Part shown: positions 15,001-16,290 of the stretch, piece by piece
How positions within the stretch are numbered: the first letter of the stretch is position 1
Layout: every line of letters starts with the position of its first letter
Assembly (NCBI GenBank): GCA_937950605.1
Contig: CALFDA010000103.1
Span: 1-16,290, forward strand
Reading direction: 5' to 3'
DNA from: an uncultured PS1 clade bacterium
Lineage (GTDB): Bacteria > Pseudomonadota > Gammaproteobacteria > PS1 > Pseudothioglobaceae
DNA length: 16,290 nt
Notes under the pieces: generated by a model
The model's database searches: none
Told to the model about the DNA's origin: nothing
Seen by the model: the letters and a program-made list of their open reading frames with translations, nothing else
Translations under genes and position numbers: made by a program

Positions 15001-15972
15001 TTATAACACTATATGCCCACCATCTATCAAGCTATTTAGATACTGGTCGAGCACAACATCGGCACCGAGGTTTAAGTCTATTAGTTTTATACCAAAATCT
15101 TGCAACTCATTGCCGCTGTTATCGTAAAAATTAATATCGGTATCACCACCTGTGCCATTTATTTTCAGATTTGCTCTAGTTAAGCCTACACCATCTATTT
15201 CTACATTTGACAAATCTATGACACTGTTAGATGTGCCAAATCCTGCGATTGTATCTATACCATCAAGAATACTATCATAGATAATCGTGTTGCTAGTGCT
15301 ATTCCTATAAAGATGTATAGAGTCATTGCCAGCACCGCCATTTATAGTGTTTGTGCCTATACCACTATATATAGTGTCATCGCCAGCATAGCCATATATA
15401 GCGTCATCGCCAGCACCGCTATATATGGTGTCACCATTGTTACTGCCACTTATACCATCAGCATCATCGCTACCTTGGACGATTCCACCGCTGTGATGTG
15501 CTACAATTGTCACTGGTTGGGATAAGGTGTTGGTTGCATGTAATACATTAATACTAAACTCATACATATCTAATCCATACATACTACCTGCAGCAATAAT
15601 TTTAATATCATACCTACCTAGATAGTCTGCAGTTACAGTTGTTCCAGAAAATGTTTTTGATGCGACATCAAAGTTCAGCCAATCTGGCAAAGGGCTGCCA
15701 TCTGCTAGGGTCGCGGTGTAACCTAGTGCATCACCATCTGCGTCGCTAAAATAAAACGCAGAATTTAAACTAAAGTTGTCATTTGTGTCAATGGACTGAT
15801 CAGCAATGTTATTGACAAGCACAGGCGGGTTGTTGGCATCAACTACTAAAATAATAAAATTCTTTGTAACACTTAAATTGCCATCACTTGCAACAACTTG
15901 CACATCAATATCGCCCACATTGCTATGTAGTGAAATGCCACTCAATATGCCTGTTGTTGGGTCAAGGCTCAG
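15001..15972 (-). CDS. RTX calcium-binding / Ig-like secreted protein, C-terminal part after an in-frame stop
   Basis: Open in one frame from the TAG at 15973-15975 to the stop at 15001. In order it shows the end of one Ig/cadherin-like module (DGNLSVTKNFIILVVDANNPP), a second complete module (DQSIDTNDNFSLN ... GSPLPDWLNFD ... YDIKIIAAG), and then a run of RTX nonapeptides (SGAGDDAIYG, GYAGDDTIYS, NGGAGNDSIHL). It ends with a beta-rich C-terminal region finishing in GGHIVL. RTX repeats bind calcium after export and the far C-terminus usually carries the type I secretion signal, so this looks like a secreted or surface protein; no secretion genes are in the window. There is no ATG before the Ig module; the only early start is a TTG (15943-15945) without a ribosome binding site. 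This is therefore the tail of the larger gene that continues beyond the window. Confidence 0.8.
   Translation of the reverse strand: MSLDPTTGILSGISLHSNVGDIDVQVVASDGNLSVTKNFIILVVDANNPPVLVNNIADQSIDTNDNFSLNSAFYFSDADGDALGYTATLADGSPLPDWLNFDVASKTFSGTTVTADYLGRYDIKIIAAGSMYGLDMYEFSINVLHATNTLSQPVTIVAHHSGGIVQGSDDADGISGSNNGDTIYSGAGDDAIYGYAGDDTIYSGIGTNTINGGAGNDSIHLYRNSTSNTIIYDSILDGIDTIAGFGTSNSVIDLSNVEIDGVGLTRANLKINGTGGDTDINFYDNSGNELQDFGIKLIDLNLGADVVLDQYLNSLIDGGHIVL
15311..15474 (-). repeat. RTX nonapeptide repeat tract (27-base periodicity)
   Basis: The DNA shows 27-base near-repeats built around TATATAGTGTCATCGCCAGC on the plus strand, for instance at about 15363, 15390 and 15417. On the coding strand they encode the GGxGxDxIY-type calcium-binding nonapeptides of the RTX protein. 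Confidence 0.8.
15676..15754 (-). repeat. Ig-like module repeat, copy A (intact Trp codon)
   Basis: This 79-base segment and the one at 15970-16048 are direct repeats 294 bases (98 codons) apart, sharing the run AATCTGGCAAAGGG and a common ending in GCATCGCTAAA-like sequence. In this copy the codon after PLPD is TGG (Trp). Confidence 0.7.
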
Positions 15973-16048
15973 CTAATCTGGCAAAGGGTCGCCATTTGAT
16001 AAAGTTGCGCCATAAACTAAATTATCTGCATCTGCATCGCTAAAGTAA
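15970..16048 (-). repeat. Ig-like module repeat, copy B (amber codon)
   Basis: Partner of the repeat at 15676-15754. The first bases read CAGCTAATCTGGC on the plus strand where copy A has CAGCCAATCTGGC; that single difference turns the Trp codon into TAG on the coding strand. Confidence 0.7.
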
Positions 16049-16290
16049 TTAGATAAATCTGGTAGTTTATGCTCAAGTTCATCGCCTCGGTTAAATGTTA
16101 TTAAATCATGAATAGAACCATTAAATGCTGGCGGGTTTGGGTTTTCAACAATATAATTACGCAAAGCATAACCACCCATTCTATTGGCATCTATCTCACT
16201 TGCATCTACTACTACTCCATCTGCATTTGTATCGATTGCGTCTGGGGTAATTGCAAATTTAATTGCGTTATGACCTAATGCTAATGTGGT
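15973..16290 (-). pseudogene. RTX/Ig-like secreted protein, upstream part ending in an amber codon
   Basis: The same frame as the downstream part stays open from the window edge (16290) to TAG at 15973-15975, so the 5' end lies outside the window. It reads an acidic segment with DTNADG, which resembles an EF-hand or thrombospondin type-3 calcium loop, then an Ig/cadherin-like module (LPDLSNYFSDADADNLVYGATLSNGDPLPD). The sequence after PLPD should be Trp-Leu as in the next module (PLPDWLNFD); here it is stop-Leu (TAG, then LSLDPTTG). The reading frame and module continue without any shift past the stop, so a single TGG to TAG change is the simplest explanation. Sequencing error, recent inactivation or stop readthrough are all possible. 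Confidence 0.75.

Noticed and set aside
15340..15440. Regular 27-base repeats as a possible CRISPR array
   Set aside because: There are no unique spacers; the units are contiguous and encode RTX nonapeptides in frame.
15313..15525. Plus-strand open frame antisense to the RTX repeats
   Set aside because: Its Tyr/Ile/Ala-rich repetitive product is the mirror of the 27-base RTX repeats; it has no ribosome binding site and no family resemblance.

Overview
The window looks like chromosomal DNA from an AT-rich gammaproteobacterium. UvrD, GyrB (with the long gammaproteobacterial-type C-terminal half), ClpB, EpmB, NadD, RsfS and RlmH all read most like gammaproteobacterial orthologues. A complete proteobacterial-type phosphoribulokinase next to gyrB points to Calvin-cycle autotrophy. 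Together with the low GC and a calcium-binding RTX/Ig-like secreted protein, this suggests a sulfur-oxidising relative of the SUP05/Thioglobus and mussel or clam thiotrophic symbiont group. The lineage is an inference from gene content; no database search was run.

Layout. Positions 1-457 hold a decayed IS481-like transposase fragment and a hairpin that may end uvrD. uvrD (minus) is followed by a divergent, orphan 61-residue protein (plus) with its own promoter candidates and a strong terminator. Next come epmB (plus), a TlpA/ResA-like thioredoxin (minus), an ArsC/YfgD-like reductase (plus) and a glutathione S-transferase-like protein (minus). The minus-strand cluster MBL hydrolase - nadD - rsfS - rlmH spans 5619-7740. 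It is divergent from a tRNA-Ala(GGC)/tRNA-Glu(TTC) pair, and both sides share a palindromic -10 element. A 0.4 kb non-coding stretch leads to a clear sigma-32-type promoter and clpB. A second non-coding stretch ends in a terminator hairpin shared with the 3' end of prk. prk and gyrB (minus, gyrB upstream) form a compact pair. The right edge holds the C-terminal part of a large RTX/Ig-like protein on the minus strand, interrupted by one in-frame TAG where the neighbouring module has a conserved Trp.

How the genes fit together. Most are housekeeping functions: DNA repair and topology (uvrD, gyrB), translation (epmB for EF-P, rlmH and rsfS for the ribosome, two tRNAs), NAD synthesis (nadD), redox (thioredoxin-like, ArsC-like, GST-like) and heat shock (clpB). 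prk supplies ribulose-1,5-bisphosphate for carbon fixation. I found no CRISPR array, phage, intact mobile element or obvious new multi-gene system. The most notable observations are the amber codon in the RTX gene, the orphan 61-residue protein with an RMF-like residue pattern, the probably leaderless epmB transcript, the conserved internal GTG start of clpB, and the 15-base divergent gap between the thioredoxin and ArsC-like genes.
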